A stretch of DNA of 64,000 bases. Origin: Porphyra umbilicalis (taxonomy: Eukaryota > Rhodophyta > Bangiophyceae > Bangiales > Bangiaceae). The notes beneath the pieces are model-generated. The model was not told where the DNA came from and searched no databases. It saw only the letters and a program-made list of their open reading frames with translations. The translations under genes were made by a program, and so were the position numbers. Below, one piece after another: positions 43,448-54,260 of the stretch. The stretch lies in NCBI GenBank assembly GCA_002049455.2, contig KV918804.1, forward strand, positions 1 through 64,000, written 5' to 3'. Numbering within the stretch: the stretch's first letter is position 1; every line of letters begins with the position of its first letter.

Positions 43448-44530
43448 ATGGCCTTTCTAAGCCCCATGCTAACTGCGTCCCCTGCCGTTGCCAGCCGGCC
43501 ACTGGCGCGCCGCCTCCTCGGCCGCCGCCGCCCCCTCCCGTGCGTCCGCCCCCGTCGCACGGGCACGTGGCGTGGCGGAGGACGGCATGCGGCCACCGTC
43601 TGTGCGAGTGCGGGCTCGCCCGGCCCCGTCCCCCCCCCCCCCTGGCCAATGGCGATGACGGCGGAGCGGCGCCCCGCGTTGGCGCCAAGGGGCACCGCCT
43701 GGACGATGGCGGCGCCACGCCCGACGCGCACGTGCGGGCCTATGGCGTCGGCACGGTGCCGACGGCGTTGGTCGACACGGCGGGGGAGCCACTGCTGCAC
43801 ATTGTGCTGGCGTCGCCACAGATTCCTGGCAACACGGTACGCGTGGGGGCGGGGGGGGGGGGGGGGGGTGGGGGCATGGGCCCGTGGCCGTGCTGGCGGC
43901 GGCGGTGGCAGCGGCAGATGCTTGGCAACCACGGTTGTGAGCGGCCGACGCGTGGGCTCCCGCCTTCAGTCCCTCGCCTCTTGACACTTTCACTGACTCC
44001 CGCCCTTGGTCTGGACGTCCTTGCCCCCCTGCTTGGTGGTTACGGCCGGGTGTGGACCCGCTCCGTGGCGCCATCCCCCCCCCCCCCCCCCCCACCAGGG
44101 CACCATTGGCCGCACGTGCCTCGGCCTCGGCGCGCGCCTCCACCTGGTGCACCCGCTGGGGTTTGCGACCGACGCGGCGGCGGTGCGGCGGGCGGGCCTC
44201 GACTATTGGCGGCACGTGGATTGCGTCGAGCACGGGTCGTGGGCGGCCTTTGCGGCCGACACGCTGCCGTCGCTCGGCGACCGGTACTACTACACCAAGT
44301 ACGCGCGGGTGAGCCAGCGGGCGGTGGCGGTCGTCGACGCGCCGCTGGCCGCCGCCGCTGCGTCCGCCGACGGCGTGCGGCAGCCGCGGCTGCCGCCGCC
44401 CCCGCGCGTGTGCCTCGTTTTTGGGGGGGAGGTGGCGGGCTTCACCCCGCTGGCGGGGGAGCTCGACTTGGGCGCCCCAGACGTCGGCCGCCGCCCGCGG
44501 TGGGGCGGCGGCGGCGACACGGCGCAGCAA

Positions 44531-44600
<70 letters not shown>

Positions 44601-44764
44601 TCGATGGCCTCGGCGGCAGGTGCGTGCAGGTGGCCTTCCCCATGCACGCGCAGGCGGTGTTTCGCTCCTTCAACCTGTCCACCTCCGTGTCGATGGCCGC
44701 CTGGGATGCCTACCGGCAGCTGGCCGACTATGTCGACGCGGCCGCCGCGTGGGGGGGGGACTGA
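43448..44764 (+). CDS. TrmL-like tRNA (cytidine/uridine-34 2'-O)-methyltransferase, probably plastid, two exons
   Basis: A SPOUT-fold methyltransferase that modifies the ribose of wobble base 34 of tRNA-Leu in bacteria. Exons are 43448-43836 and 44099-44764. The intron is 262 bp with GTACGC...CCAG borders, joining LLHIVLASPQIPGNT to GTIGRTCLGLGARLH. These match TrmL's '[21 protein letters not shown]', and HPLGFATD, RRAGLDYW and the knot motifs VCLVFGGEVAGF and RSFNLSTSVSMAAWDAYRQL follow. The start MAFLSPMLTASPAVASRPLA looks like a red-algal plastid transit peptide, but it lies in another frame from the rest of exon 1. The change falls at a C14 run (43629-43642). A (GGC)23 microsatellite at 44531-44599 adds a poly-Gly loop before the last knot motif. 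Confidence 0.85.
44531..44599 (+). repeat. (GGC)23 trinucleotide microsatellite in coding sequence
   Basis: Twenty-three uninterrupted GGC units encode poly-glycine between the second and third knot motifs of the TrmL-like protein. The length probably varies between individuals. Confidence 0.95.
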
Positions 44765-45267
44765 CGCGTGGCGCGCGCCCGCGGAAGGGGCACGGTAGGG
44801 CCGGGGGGCGGGAACGACGGCACGGCGTGCGTGGCCGGGAGGGCACCTGTCGACGGCGGTGGGCGGGGGTGGGGGCGGTGGCCGCGCGCCCGCGCGCTTG
44901 GGCCGCAACGCACCCTGCAGGCAGCTGGCGGGCGCGTGGCGGCGCGGCGGCCGGCCGGAAACCGAGCACGGTCCGGTGTGGCGCCGTCTGCCCGGGGAGG
45001 CGCAGGCAGGGGCGGCGCCGCGGCCGGCGTCGGGGGCGGCCGTGGGGGTTGGCGTGCGCGCGGCGAGCCCCCCTGCGGGCACCCGCTGGCGGGAAGAAGC
45101 CACGGCCAAGCCGGTGCGGGCGGGGCACGGCCTTCCCGAATCTTGAAAATAACTGGAACCTGTGCCTGCTTGCCGCAACTTTCGAGTAGTTTTGTTTTCT
45201 GCGATCCTTGCGTGCTTTAGTTGTTGGGAGCCCCACGCCGCGCGCCGCGGGCGCGCCGGGGGCGGCC
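44765..45267. other. Short region between two converging genes
   Basis: About 500 bp between the stop of the TrmL-like gene (+) and the stop of the DnaJ gene (-). It would hold both 3' UTRs. Open frames here are GC artefacts. Confidence 0.5.
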
Positions 45268-46975
45268 TCACGTGGCCTGCGCGTACAGGGGCGGCACCGC
45301 GTACTCGCCGTCATCGTCACTGCTGCTGTCACCCGCCCGCCCCGCCGTGTAGGAAGCGCCGCCTTGTCCGTCGGCGGCCGCCCCCCCCCAGACGCCGCCG
45401 CGGCGGCAGCCGCCGCCATGGCGGCCGCCTCGGCCGTGGCGGCGGCGGTCGCCGCGCCCGCCTCAGCGTCGCGCGACGCATCCCGCCGCGTTTGGCGGCC
45501 CGCCTCGGCGAGCAGCGCCTTGCCAAACAGGCGCACGCCCGACGCACGGGCGGCGAGGATCGCCGACCGACCCCGCGCGCGGACGCCCTCCGACGCGTAG
45601 ACCGAGGGCGTGGCGGGGGTCTTGGCCGCCGCCTGGCTGGCCCTGCCGCTACTGGCCTTGGGGCCCTTCGCGTCCGCACCGTCGCCGCCCTCGCCCTCCG
45701 CCTCGACCGACAAGCCTGGTGGCGGCGCGAGGTCCGCCCCCGACAGCACCGCCCGACACACCGCGTCGAGCGTATCCTGCACGTCCAACACCGTAATCCG
45801 CCACATCATGTCGTACGCGTTGGAGACCATCTCCGACGCGAGGCGCGCGGCTTCGGCTTCCCCAATGGGGTCCCCCCCGAGTTCCGCCTTCCGCACGCGG
45901 CTCGCCAGCCGCCGTTGCCGGTCCACGACACGCGCCGCCGCGCCGTGCGCGCGCACCTGCGCGGTGAGGCGGGAGGTGGAGTGGCCGACGCTGACGACGG
46001 CAGCGGGGAGGCCGAGCAGCCGCCGTCGGCCGGCCGCCATTTCCGCCTGCCGCACGTACGCGGTGCCGACCGTGTGAAGGAGCGCCGCGCCGGCGGTGGC
46101 GGTGGCCAAGCACGACGCTTTGGTGGCCGCCCACGAGCGGAAGGCGCTTTGGTCGCCCGCCACCCACGGGTCGAGCATCCGCACGAGGGAGACGGTCAGC
46201 TCGCGCACGCGCTCCCGCTCGAGCGTCGCGAGCAGCCGCGCGGAAGGGGGGCGCCCCTCGTCGTCCACGTGGGCGGCGAGCGACGCCAGCCGCAGCGGGC
46301 CGACCAAGCACTCAAACGCGTCCGACCCAAAGAGCGTGTCAAACAGGGCGGCGGCGTTGACGGGGCCGTCCCCACCCCCGACGCCGCCGCCACCGACACC
46401 CGAGCTGCCGCCGCTGTCCAAGTCAGGGTCCAGGCCGTCGGCCGCGTCCGCGACCGCGACCGCCCCCCCCGCGTCGTAAATCTCCCGCGTCGTCGGTGAG
46501 GACAATGCAGCGTACGCGTCGCCAAGCGCTTGGAAGGCCGCCGTGGCGCCATCGTCGCCGGGGTTGCGGTCCGGGTGGACGGCTTTGGCGCGGAGGTAGT
46601 AGGCGCGCTTGATGGCCGCATCCGTCGCGTCGGCGCGCACGCCGAGAACGTCGTAGAGGCCCGTCTCTTTGATGGGGCGCCCAGAGCGGCCGATGCGGCC
46701 ACCGGGCAAGCGGGCGGGGTGGTCGGCGTTGCCACCACCGTTGGCAGCAGCTGCCGCGGTGTGGCCCTTGGGGGGCTGCCGGCCCAGCCCGGCCGCGCTG
46801 TTGAACGAGCGCGGCGGGTCCACATCGTCGTCACTGTTTCCGCAAGGGCAGGCAGGAACGGAGGGGGGTAACGTGGATACGCAGACAATGCAGGGGAAAT
46901 GCAGACCAACCAAACCAAGAAGGGCACCGGAAGAGCCAGCACCAGCACGAAAGACGAAGAAAACGTCAGAACCAT
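45268..46975 (-). CDS. DnaJ (Hsp40) protein of the DnaJ-X type
   Basis: A J domain lies near the N terminus (LYDVLGVRADATDAAIKRAYY, with HPD in AVHPDRNP). A region typical of DNAJ-X proteins follows (LFDTLFGSDAFECLVGPLRLASL, then AAGRRRLLGLPAAVVSVGHS and EMVSNAYDMMWRITVLDVQDTLDAV). Such proteins stimulate Hsp70 ATPase. The natural end, GDSSSDDDGEYAVPPLYAQAT with a TGA at 45268-45270, is in another frame from the body. The change falls at a C8/G8 run near 45382-45389. At the 5' end the ATG at 46975 gives a hydrophobic start (MVLTFSSSFVLVLALPVPFL). This can be joined to DDDVDPPRS by a 47-bp intron (46834-46880, GTATCC...ACAG), which is very short and therefore uncertain. Confidence 0.85.
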
Positions 46976-47020
46976 AGCGTCTGCCACAGCCCCACAACCA
47001 GGCCGAGACTGTGCGCTATT

Positions 47021-48439
47021 CTAGCATACTGCTACGAAGGTCGCGCCCAGCGACTTCTGCGACAACGCCCGTCCTCCTGCCCACAACTCAGCCCGCAGGT
47101 CGACCCGCGCCGGCACGTACATCGAGTCACCATCGCTGTCAATGATGTTGGTGAGGCCCTTCCTCCAGCTGCCACGTTCTGGCGGCGGTGGCACGTCCCC
47201 GCCGCCACCGTCGCCCGAGCCAGAGCGGCTCCCGGCGGTAGCTTCTCCGGCTCCCTCTGGCGACGGCGACCTTGACGGGTCGATGGCATCCCCCCTTTCA
47301 GGATACGGCGTCGACGCAGGTGGGGCTGGCGGTGGCGAGCGGGGTGCAGCCCCCGTCCCGCCGCCGCCCCCACCCCCCCCGGTAGCGGCAGCGGCGGCAG
47401 CAGCTGCCGCTGCCGCCGCCGCTGCAAAGCGCCCGTCCCCCTTCTTCCCCTTCCCCCCCCCCCGGACTTCTTCCGGTAGGGACGCCCACTCGCGCTCCGC
47501 CGCGTCCACCGCGTCAGCATCCCGCAGCAGCAGGTCATCCCCCGGGCACAGCTGCAGGCCCTGCCCGAGCGCCCGCCGTGCGTCGCCAAAGCGGCTCGCC
47601 TCGAGCAGCGCCACTACCCGCCGGTGCCACGCCTTGGCCCACGTCGGGTCGATGCGCAGTGCCGCCGCCGCGTCGTCGGCGGCAGCTTCCAACGCCGCCT
47701 CGTCATCCGCATCAATGGCCAAGCGGAGCCAAGCGGCGCTGCGGTTGGCGAGCACCCGCTTGTCGGGCCACTCCCCGTCGGCGGCGGCCGCCGCCAGCGC
47801 CGCCGTGTAGGCCCCCACCGCCGCACGGTCGTCGCCCCGCCGGTAGGCGGCGTTGCCCCGCAACCGCGCGGCGGTCGACCGCGGCTGCGCCCGCTCCGCG
47901 GCAAGCGCGTCGGTGAGGGCCGTGGCCAAGTCACTGTCAGCGGGCGCGTGCGACGCGCCGCGGCGGAGGACGGCGACGGCGGCGGCGGGCTGGTGGGCAA
48001 ACCGCAGGGCGGCGGAGGTCGCCAGCCAGCCGGTCGGCCACGTTGGGTCAATGTCGGCGGCGGCGGCGCCGTCAGCCACCGCCCGCTGCGCGGCCGCCGC
48101 GGCGGCAGGGGAGCGGCGACCCCCAGCAGAAGCGGCGGCGGCCGCCCCGGCAGTAGCGGAGGTGGAGGTGCCGCCGGCCTCGGGCGCGGCAGCGGTCGCG
48201 GCACCGCCAGGGCCAGTGGTGGGGGATGTCAGGGGGGTTTCCGTGACCGAGTCGGCGTCCTGGGCCACCCGCAAGTGCGACACCGAGCGCGCCGCGTACA
48301 GGCGCTTGTCTGGCGGCAGGCCTGCCGTGGCGGCAACAGACAGGGCTTGGCTGAAGTGGACCACCGCCGCCGCATGGTCGCCGGCAGACGCCGCCGCGTC
48401 GCCGCGTTGCCGCGCTTCCTCGACCGCGGTGTCGACCAT
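47021..48439 (-). CDS. TPR-repeat protein, possible Hsp70/Hsp90 co-chaperone
   Basis: Starting at the ATG at 48439 the protein has 472 aa and begins MVDTAVEEARQRGDAAASAG. Two TPR arrays are visible. One starts at 'ARQRGDAAASAGDHAAAVVHF', the other at 'ARLRGNAAYRRGDDRAAVGAY' and continues with LANRSAAWLRLA and DPTWAKAWHRRVVALLEA, the layout of STI1/Hop- or SGT-like TPR clamps. A poly-Ala, poly-Gly and Ser/Pro-rich linker follows. The tail KGLTNIIDSDGDSMYVPARV carries no domain that I know. Frame is intact even across a C10 run near 47452-47461. Partner specificity is not determined. It lies just upstream of the DnaJ gene on the same strand, two chaperone-related genes side by side. Confidence 0.8.
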   Translation of the reverse strand: MVDTAVEEARQRGDAAASAGDHAAAVVHFSQALSVAATAGLPPDKRLYAARSVSHLRVAQDADSVTETPLTSPTTGPGGAATAAAPEAGGTSTSATAGAAAAASAGGRRSPAAAAAAQRAVADGAAAADIDPTWPTGWLATSAALRFAHQPAAAVAVLRRGASHAPADSDLATALTDALAAERAQPRSTAARLRGNAAYRRGDDRAAVGAYTAALAAAAADGEWPDKRVLANRSAAWLRLAIDADDEAALEAAADDAAAALRIDPTWAKAWHRRVVALLEASRFGDARRALGQGLQLCPGDDLLLRDADAVDAAEREWASLPEEVRGGGKGKKGDGRFAAAAAAAAAAAAAATGGGGGGGGTGAAPRSPPPAPPASTPYPERGDAIDPSRSPSPEGAGEATAGSRSGSGDGGGGDVPPPPERGSWRKGLTNIIDSDGDSMYVPARVDLRAELWAGGRALSQKSLGATFVAVC

Positions 48440-49322
48440 GCTGTCCGTGCCGGGGTCGTCAGGGGCAAGGCGGGAAAAGCAGTGACAGCAGCCGAAAGAG
48501 GGGACGCGACGCACTGGTTGACGGCGCAGAGAGGGAGGAATTCACGAGGCAGAGGATGGCAGCGGGGAGATGGTGGCTTGTCGTTGAACTTAGTGGGGTG
48601 GGGGGGGGGTGGGGAACACGACGGCAGGAGTTGTGGTGCGGCGGCAGGAGTGCCAGTTGTGGAGCCGCGGAGCGTGTGCGTAGGGGTCGCTCGTGCAGGC
48701 TGACTGTCGACATGAAGTCCCAACGATGCAACGTGTTCGCTGCCCAGAATACACTGGGCAGCTGTCAGACCCCCAGAGTGGCATCAAGAGGCCTCCCAGC
48801 CGTTGAAAGTGATGAAAGTTGAGGCTGAGCTGTAAGGAGAAGATACACAGGGCGCTTGCCCCAAGGTCGTAGCTGCCTGGGTTGGAACTCCGGTCGCCCG
48901 GCCAACATATTAGCTGCCGTACCAGCGTGCCGGGATATCCTCGTCCCCGTCGGCCACGATGCCCGTCGCGGTCTTTCGCTGCCGCGCCTCGCGATCACCA
49001 CGTCTGACAAATACCAACTCATTGGTAGCTGTTGGTAGCATCAGTCTTCCGTGTTCCTATTTTTTATGTTGTTCTCTGAGCCTTTGCTGCTTCAAAATGT
49101 AATGTACTGTATACAAACTCGTTGCAAAAGCGGCACACATGTCAGGACATCTTGAGCGCCTTTCCCCCCCTATATCGGCTATCGCCCGCCACACGCTGCT
49201 GCCAAGGGAACACGGGAAGAAATTGACAGAAACCCTAGCAGAGGCACACCCACCAGATCAAGGGAACGCACTGCGACTCATGTGGAGCCTCATACCCGTC
49301 CACCATCTCATCGTCGGTCCTC
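48440..49322. other. Intergenic, nothing recognised
   Basis: Promoter side of the TPR gene (GC-rich up to about 48.7 kb) and then lower-GC DNA. No ORF carries a recognised domain. Confidence 0.45.
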
Positions 49323-51410
49323 TCATCTAGCCTTGCCATTGTGGACGTCGTCAATGCTAATGCTCGGCGTCGACGAGTCGGTCGAGTTCAGCGACACCGA
49401 CGACTCGTGCGACGGGGCCGTCTCGAGCGCCGCCGCCTTGGCCTGTCGCACGCTCGCCTTCATTTCCAACACCGCCGCCTGCGTGTCACGCATCTGCCGC
49501 TTGGTCAGCGACGCGATACCCGTTTGGGAAGTCAGCCGCTGGATCAGATCCTCGTTACCATTCTTGGCGACGGGCACGTGGAACTTCTTGGTCATCCACG
49601 GCGCCGCCAGCGCGTCCGACGCGGTCAGACGGAGCTTTGGGTCCATCTCCAGCAGCTGCCGGATGAAGGCTTTGCAGTCGCCCGAGACGCTCGACCAGCC
49701 CTCCCCCTCCATGGCTGCTCCGTTGTACAGGGAGCGCAGGTAGGCGGCGTCGGTCTTGCCAAAGAAGGGGAACCGCCCACAGCACATGATGTACAAGACG
49801 ACGCCGCAGGCCCACAAGTCCACTGGCGGGCCGTAGCCTTTCTTGCCGAGCACTTCTGGGCTGATGTAGTAGCTGGTGCCAACGTGTGACAGCAGCGCAT
49901 TCTCGTTGGCTACCATTGTGTCCACCGAGCCGGTCGCCTCGGCAATGAAGTTGGACAGCCCGAAGTCCTGTGCTCCGTAGACAAACAAGAAGCAAGGTTA
50001 CAAACAAGCATAGGCGGCGCAGCACACCGAGCACACAGCGAGAGGGCAACAGAATAACTGTGTCAGTCCTTGTGAACCGACAACCACTAATCTCTGACTG
50101 CAGGCCGACCCAAAGATACACCAGTAGAACACCAACCAGTCGACAGGCGGCTGCTGGCCAGCGAGGGCTGCGGACGAGCCCGCTGCGCAGAACAAACGCC
50201 TGTGCATCAACGCGTCAAGCGAACGTACAGTAAGTTTCACGTCAAAGGGCCACTCAGCGCCGCTGCAGAGGATGTTTTCGGGCTTGATGTCTCTACGATC
50301 AGGAAAGGGAGAAGGTACACACGCAATGGGGGATGCATGCGTGAACAGGCCGGGCAAAATCAGCCAACAAACGGAACAACAGTCAGTTAGTCTTCATGCA
50401 ATCGCAACGTTCTTCGGCGAGGTGCACACACACCGGCACCAGAAAAAAAGAGCCAACGTTCACGACAAGCGTCTGACCATACGTACCTGTGCACAATACC
50501 CAGGCTGTGGAGGTACTGCACGCCCAATAGAATCTGGCGCATGATGTCGCGCGCCTTCTGCTCGGTAAAACACTTTTCGTCGATGATGCGGCTGAACAGC
50601 TCACCGCCCTCAAGAAACTCCGTCACAATGACGAGCGAGTCCGGCCGGTCAAAGATGTCCAGCGTCTTGACAATGTGCTCATGGTCCACGGCCTTGAGAA
50701 TGGATGACTCGCGCTCGATGAACTTCACCTGTCGTTTTGAGGATGGATTCCTCTTGATGACCCTGGTATCAGGAAGTAGAGGGAGGAGGAGCAACGTGGA
50801 GGAGAAACAGCACAGTAGCACGGAGCGTGGGTCAGCATCCTGACAGAGAGAAACAATGTCGTACACGCCCGGGCGCGCACCCAGGCCGCACCCCCAACAA
50901 CATGTACAACCCAAGCCGCGCAAGCACGCCACACACACTCAGCAGCAGCAGCAAGTGCAAGTCACCACGCTCCAAGTGGGCCACAAGCACCCGAGCAGCA
51001 ACATACTTGATGGCAACCATCTCGTTGGTGACCTTGTCACACCCGAGGAACACCTCGCCGTAGCTCCCTTTGCCGAGTGTCTTGCCAAACGTATAGTAGT
51101 CGTCCGGCTTGGATACCGCACTCTTCAGCGCCGTGAGCCACGCGGTGTACTCGTCGCCATTGACAGCAAAGAAGGACATGGACGACCCGTCCAGGGTCAA
51201 CACCAGCTCCAATGACCGGTTGCCCACCGACACGCGGCATTCGGTGATGTCGACCTCCCAGGTGGGTGTCGTCGCCTCCTTCTTCTTATAGTGCGACAGC
51301 ATGGTTCCGTCAAAGCGGAGGAAGCGGCGCTTGCGGAAGCGAATGCTCTTCCCCTCCTTGCGCACCCACCCCTCCATGGACTGCTTCTCCCCATAGCGAA
51401 GTGTTGCCAT
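49323..51410 (-). CDS. PH-domain protein kinase of the CAMK type, four exons
   Basis: Exons are 51410-51007, 50762-50487, 50292-50229 and 49967-49323. Together they make 462 aa with an exactly divisible length. Introns of 244, 194 and 261 bp have GTATGT, GTACGT and GTACGT donors and AG acceptors. Residues about 14-100 are a PH domain (GWVRKEGKSIRFRKRRFLRF, then EYTAWLTALKSAV), which could bind phosphoinositides. The kinase runs from about residue 107: GKGSYGEV glycine loop, VAIK lysine, HRDIKPEN catalytic loop, DFG, then GTSYYISPEVL and DLWACGVVLYIMCCGRFPF. The sequence resembles the calcium/calmodulin and CDPK group. The C-terminal tail, about 90 residues, has a coiled-coil-like stretch (RDTQAAVLEMKASVRQAKAA) and is Ser-rich. 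No EF-hands are seen, so it is not a classical CDPK. All catalytic residues are present. Confidence 0.93.
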
Positions 51411-53031
51411 GGTAGGCGACCGGCGGGGGAACGGGAAACAGGGGCGGGGTGGGCGGCGTCGCCGCGCCGCAGCTGTAGCGCGTCGCCAGAGGACGTTCCG
51501 ACCAGGCAACAATGGCCGCAGCTGCCGGCAACGAGGCGGCAGTGGGACACCAAAACTGTCGAGCAGCGCGTGCGACGTCCAAAGGCAGGTAGCCGCGGAA
51601 CACCAGCGCCCGTGCCCGCGAGGCCGCCGGCCGACTTCGGCGCGACCAATTCAAGCGCCCCAAGCGCGACGTCGCCGTTGGCACTGAGGACGAACAGAGG
51701 GCGCACTCGGTACGGCGACGGCGCCGCCACCGATGCTCCACGGCGGCAAGGCCGCGGCGTTAGACGGTACTCCGTCCTGTTGGTCCGTCTGCGCCGACCG
51801 CGTTGGGCACGGTGGGGACGGCGGCCCAGGCCGGAGGCAAACTCCCGCTGGCCACCTGTCACCACGCACACAATGCGGCAGGTGGAGAGGGGAGAAAAGG
51901 GGCAACGTCCTGTGAGCGGCGGCGGCCGTCAGCGGGGGTTTGGGCTCCCCCGCAACGGGAAGCGGCACCGCGCCTGTCGTCGCCCGCCCGCCCTGCCCCT
52001 GCACTCCCGGCCACGAAGCAATGAAAAGTACCGCCACTCCGCACGCCGGCCGTGCGTGCCCCTGCCCGCAGCAAGAACCAACACGAGGGCACCCGCGGGC
52101 GGCACCAGTAGACCACGACAGCTGCGGCGGAAAAAGGCGGACGGGCCGGATATGTCGGGAGGAGAAAAGGGCGGGGGGGGAGGCTGAGCTCGAAAGGGGT
52201 GGCCGCGAAACCAAGCAGGGTGAAGCGCGCCCATGAGCGACATCCGCAAGTGTGGTCTCGCCTGCAGGGAGGACACAACCCGGAACAAAAATGGGACGGC
52301 CACCCCCCTCCCAGGATTGATTCCCAGTCACGCGCAGAGCAAGACACGCAAAGCTCTTCCGCCGCGTCCTGGGGTGGAAATAAAGACGCGACACCGGGTC
52401 ACAGTGGCATGAGCGACCGGTCAGTGCAGGCGGCGGGGCGCCGCGCAGGGCGGTTTCGCCACACAGGGCGGGTCGACCCTCTGCCAGGCCCGTCCCCCAA
52501 GCGCCGCCCCACGAGACACACATAAAACCAATACACACGTCATAGTCCACCGCACGGCTCGCCGACGGCGCGCAGCCTGGCGCGCGAGTGTCCCCAGTTA
52601 CGGGTCGACCCACCTGCGACTCGGGCCGACTGGGGCGCCTCGGCTCGCGCCGACGGCGCGTTGCCCGGTCTACGGCGCGTGGTGGGTGTGGCAGGTGAGG
52701 GGCATGGGGAGGGAGGACAGGTGGGGCGGGTGTGGGGAAATTCTTTGCCACCCGGCGCCGCGGGGTGGGTTGGCCTGTAAGAGCCAACGACGCAGCGCCG
52801 TGTCGAGTAGGCGTGGAGCTGGCGGTGGCGGTAGAGATGAGAAGAGACAGAGGGAAGCGCATGAGACGGAAATGAGTGGTTGTTGGGCGGTGTGCAGGCA
52901 AGTCAGCAACGCCTTCATCATGACTAAGCCAGATCTCAAAATGTACTTGTAAAGGGAAGCCACTACAAAAATTATGCCGCATATGTATTTATCAGGTATA
53001 GGATTTAGGCCACGATCGGTCTGCTCGCGGC
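51411..53031. other. 1.6-kb upstream region of the kinase gene, no gene recognised
   Basis: GC-rich up to about 52.8 kb and open in several frames, but Arg/Pro/Gly-rich and without motifs. It should contain the kinase promoter. Confidence 0.4.
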
Positions 53032-53412
53032 TAGGGTTGCTCAGAACGCCCGGGGCGTCGTTAAGGGCGTCGTTAAGGGCGTCACCAGGGCGTTACTTGG
53101 GCGTCGTGCGCCCCTAACGCCCCAACTCAAAAGGGCGTCAGCAAGGCGTCGCGAAGAGAAAGTTTCAGGGGGGTCTACATGATTCAGCAGGTGGCGGCAG
53201 TGCTCCTTGGATGGGGACAGGCACCCAGTCTTGACACAACAATGACATAGGAGAGTACAATATGGGTGCCACTTAACCTATATGGTGAATATTGGGGATG
53301 CTACTTGGGGCGTCGTGAGGGCGTTCTGGCTGCCTAATGGGGCGTCAGTAAGGCGTCGTATCCGTCGCGCGCCCCTGACGCCCCCAATGTAGGGGCGTCG
53401 TGTGCAACCCTA
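53032..53412. mobile_element. 381-bp hAT-type MITE with perfect 8-bp target duplication
   Basis: TIRs are TAGGGTTGC (53032-53040) and GCAACCCTA (53404-53412), with the direct duplication CTCGCGGC immediately outside on both sides (53024-53031 and 53413-53420). An 8-bp duplication and TAGGG-type ends are the mark of the hAT superfamily. Clusters of GGGCGTC/GGCGTCG and their complements lie next to both ends, like transposase-binding subterminal repeats. No coding capacity. Confidence 0.9.
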
Positions 53413-53557
53413 CTCGCGGCAATCGAAGCACGTCTCGGTATTCCGCAGAATGGCGGGCCTTTGTCTTGTCACCAGAAAGAGCCGGCAGCGTCGTCTGACA
53501 GGCCATGGGTTCCTCACCTTCTGGAATGGAAAGATGTTGTCCCATCACTCAAGCTTG

Positions 53558-53727
53558 AGGGTCATTCTACACCAGCCCGAACGCCCCGAACGTCCGAACG
53601 CTGAACGGCCATATTGAAATTTCATTGGCCAAGCATCCCAGCCGAGGCCACGTCGCCCAATGGAATTTCGATATGGCCGTTCAGCGTTCGGACGTTCGGG
53701 GCGTTCGGGCTGGTGTAGAATGACCCT
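53558..53727. mobile_element. 170-bp foldback element with arms of about 69 bp
   Basis: AGGGTCATTCTACACCAGCC and about 49 further bases at 53558-53626 recur inverted at 53659-53727 with two mismatches, around a 32-bp loop. The near identity implies a recent origin or selection to keep the hairpin. Target duplication is not clear. Confidence 0.85.
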
Positions 53728-53810
53728 GAGTACAAGGAGGACCCGATACATATCAGGAGCGATCGAGCACGTGTCAACTCGATCAAGCACTGTATTCACC
53801 TCAAATCAAT

Positions 53811-54260
53811 GACTATGGTCCGTGGTACTGCTCTGGTCCCAATTTTGTCCTCTGCGAGAGCAAGAGTGCTCCTGTTCTCTGCCAAAGAGGACAGAATTGG
53901 GACCTCAGCAATATCTTCTGGTTGGTCGCTTCCTCATACCTGTGCTCTCTCTCTTGCTCTTGTCCCAGTGTTGTCCTCCGTGCACAAGAACAAGAATGGT
54001 CTTGATCTCTGCCAAAGAGGACAGAGCTGGGGCAGTAGCAATATCTTCTGGTTGGTCGCTTATGGATACCTGCGCCCTCTCTCTTGCTCTTGTCCCACTT
54101 TCGTCCTCTGTGCACCAGAACAAGAGTGAGCAAAACAACTGTCTCCACCAATGATGTGTTTGGTTTCTACCAGCCAGCCAATCAGAAATTGTCCTGCAGT
54201 AGTCCTGTTCTCTGCGAAAGAGGACAGAATTCGGATAGCAGCAATATCTCCACCACAATC
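53811..54260. repeat. Tandem repeat of about 130 bp, two full units and a partial third
   Basis: The block CTCTGCCAAAGAGGACAGA followed by CAGCAATATCTTCTGGTTGG recurs at 53879 and 54009 (130-bp spacing). A degenerate, differently spaced copy lies at about 54211-54246. Each unit contains inverted GTCCTC/GAGGAC pairs. It lies upstream of the GTP cyclohydrolase gene. Confidence 0.75.

Noticed and set aside
51651-52982. 443-aa - strand ORF upstream of the kinase
   Set aside because: Arg/Pro-rich without motifs, no ATG-supported start, and other frames are equally open.
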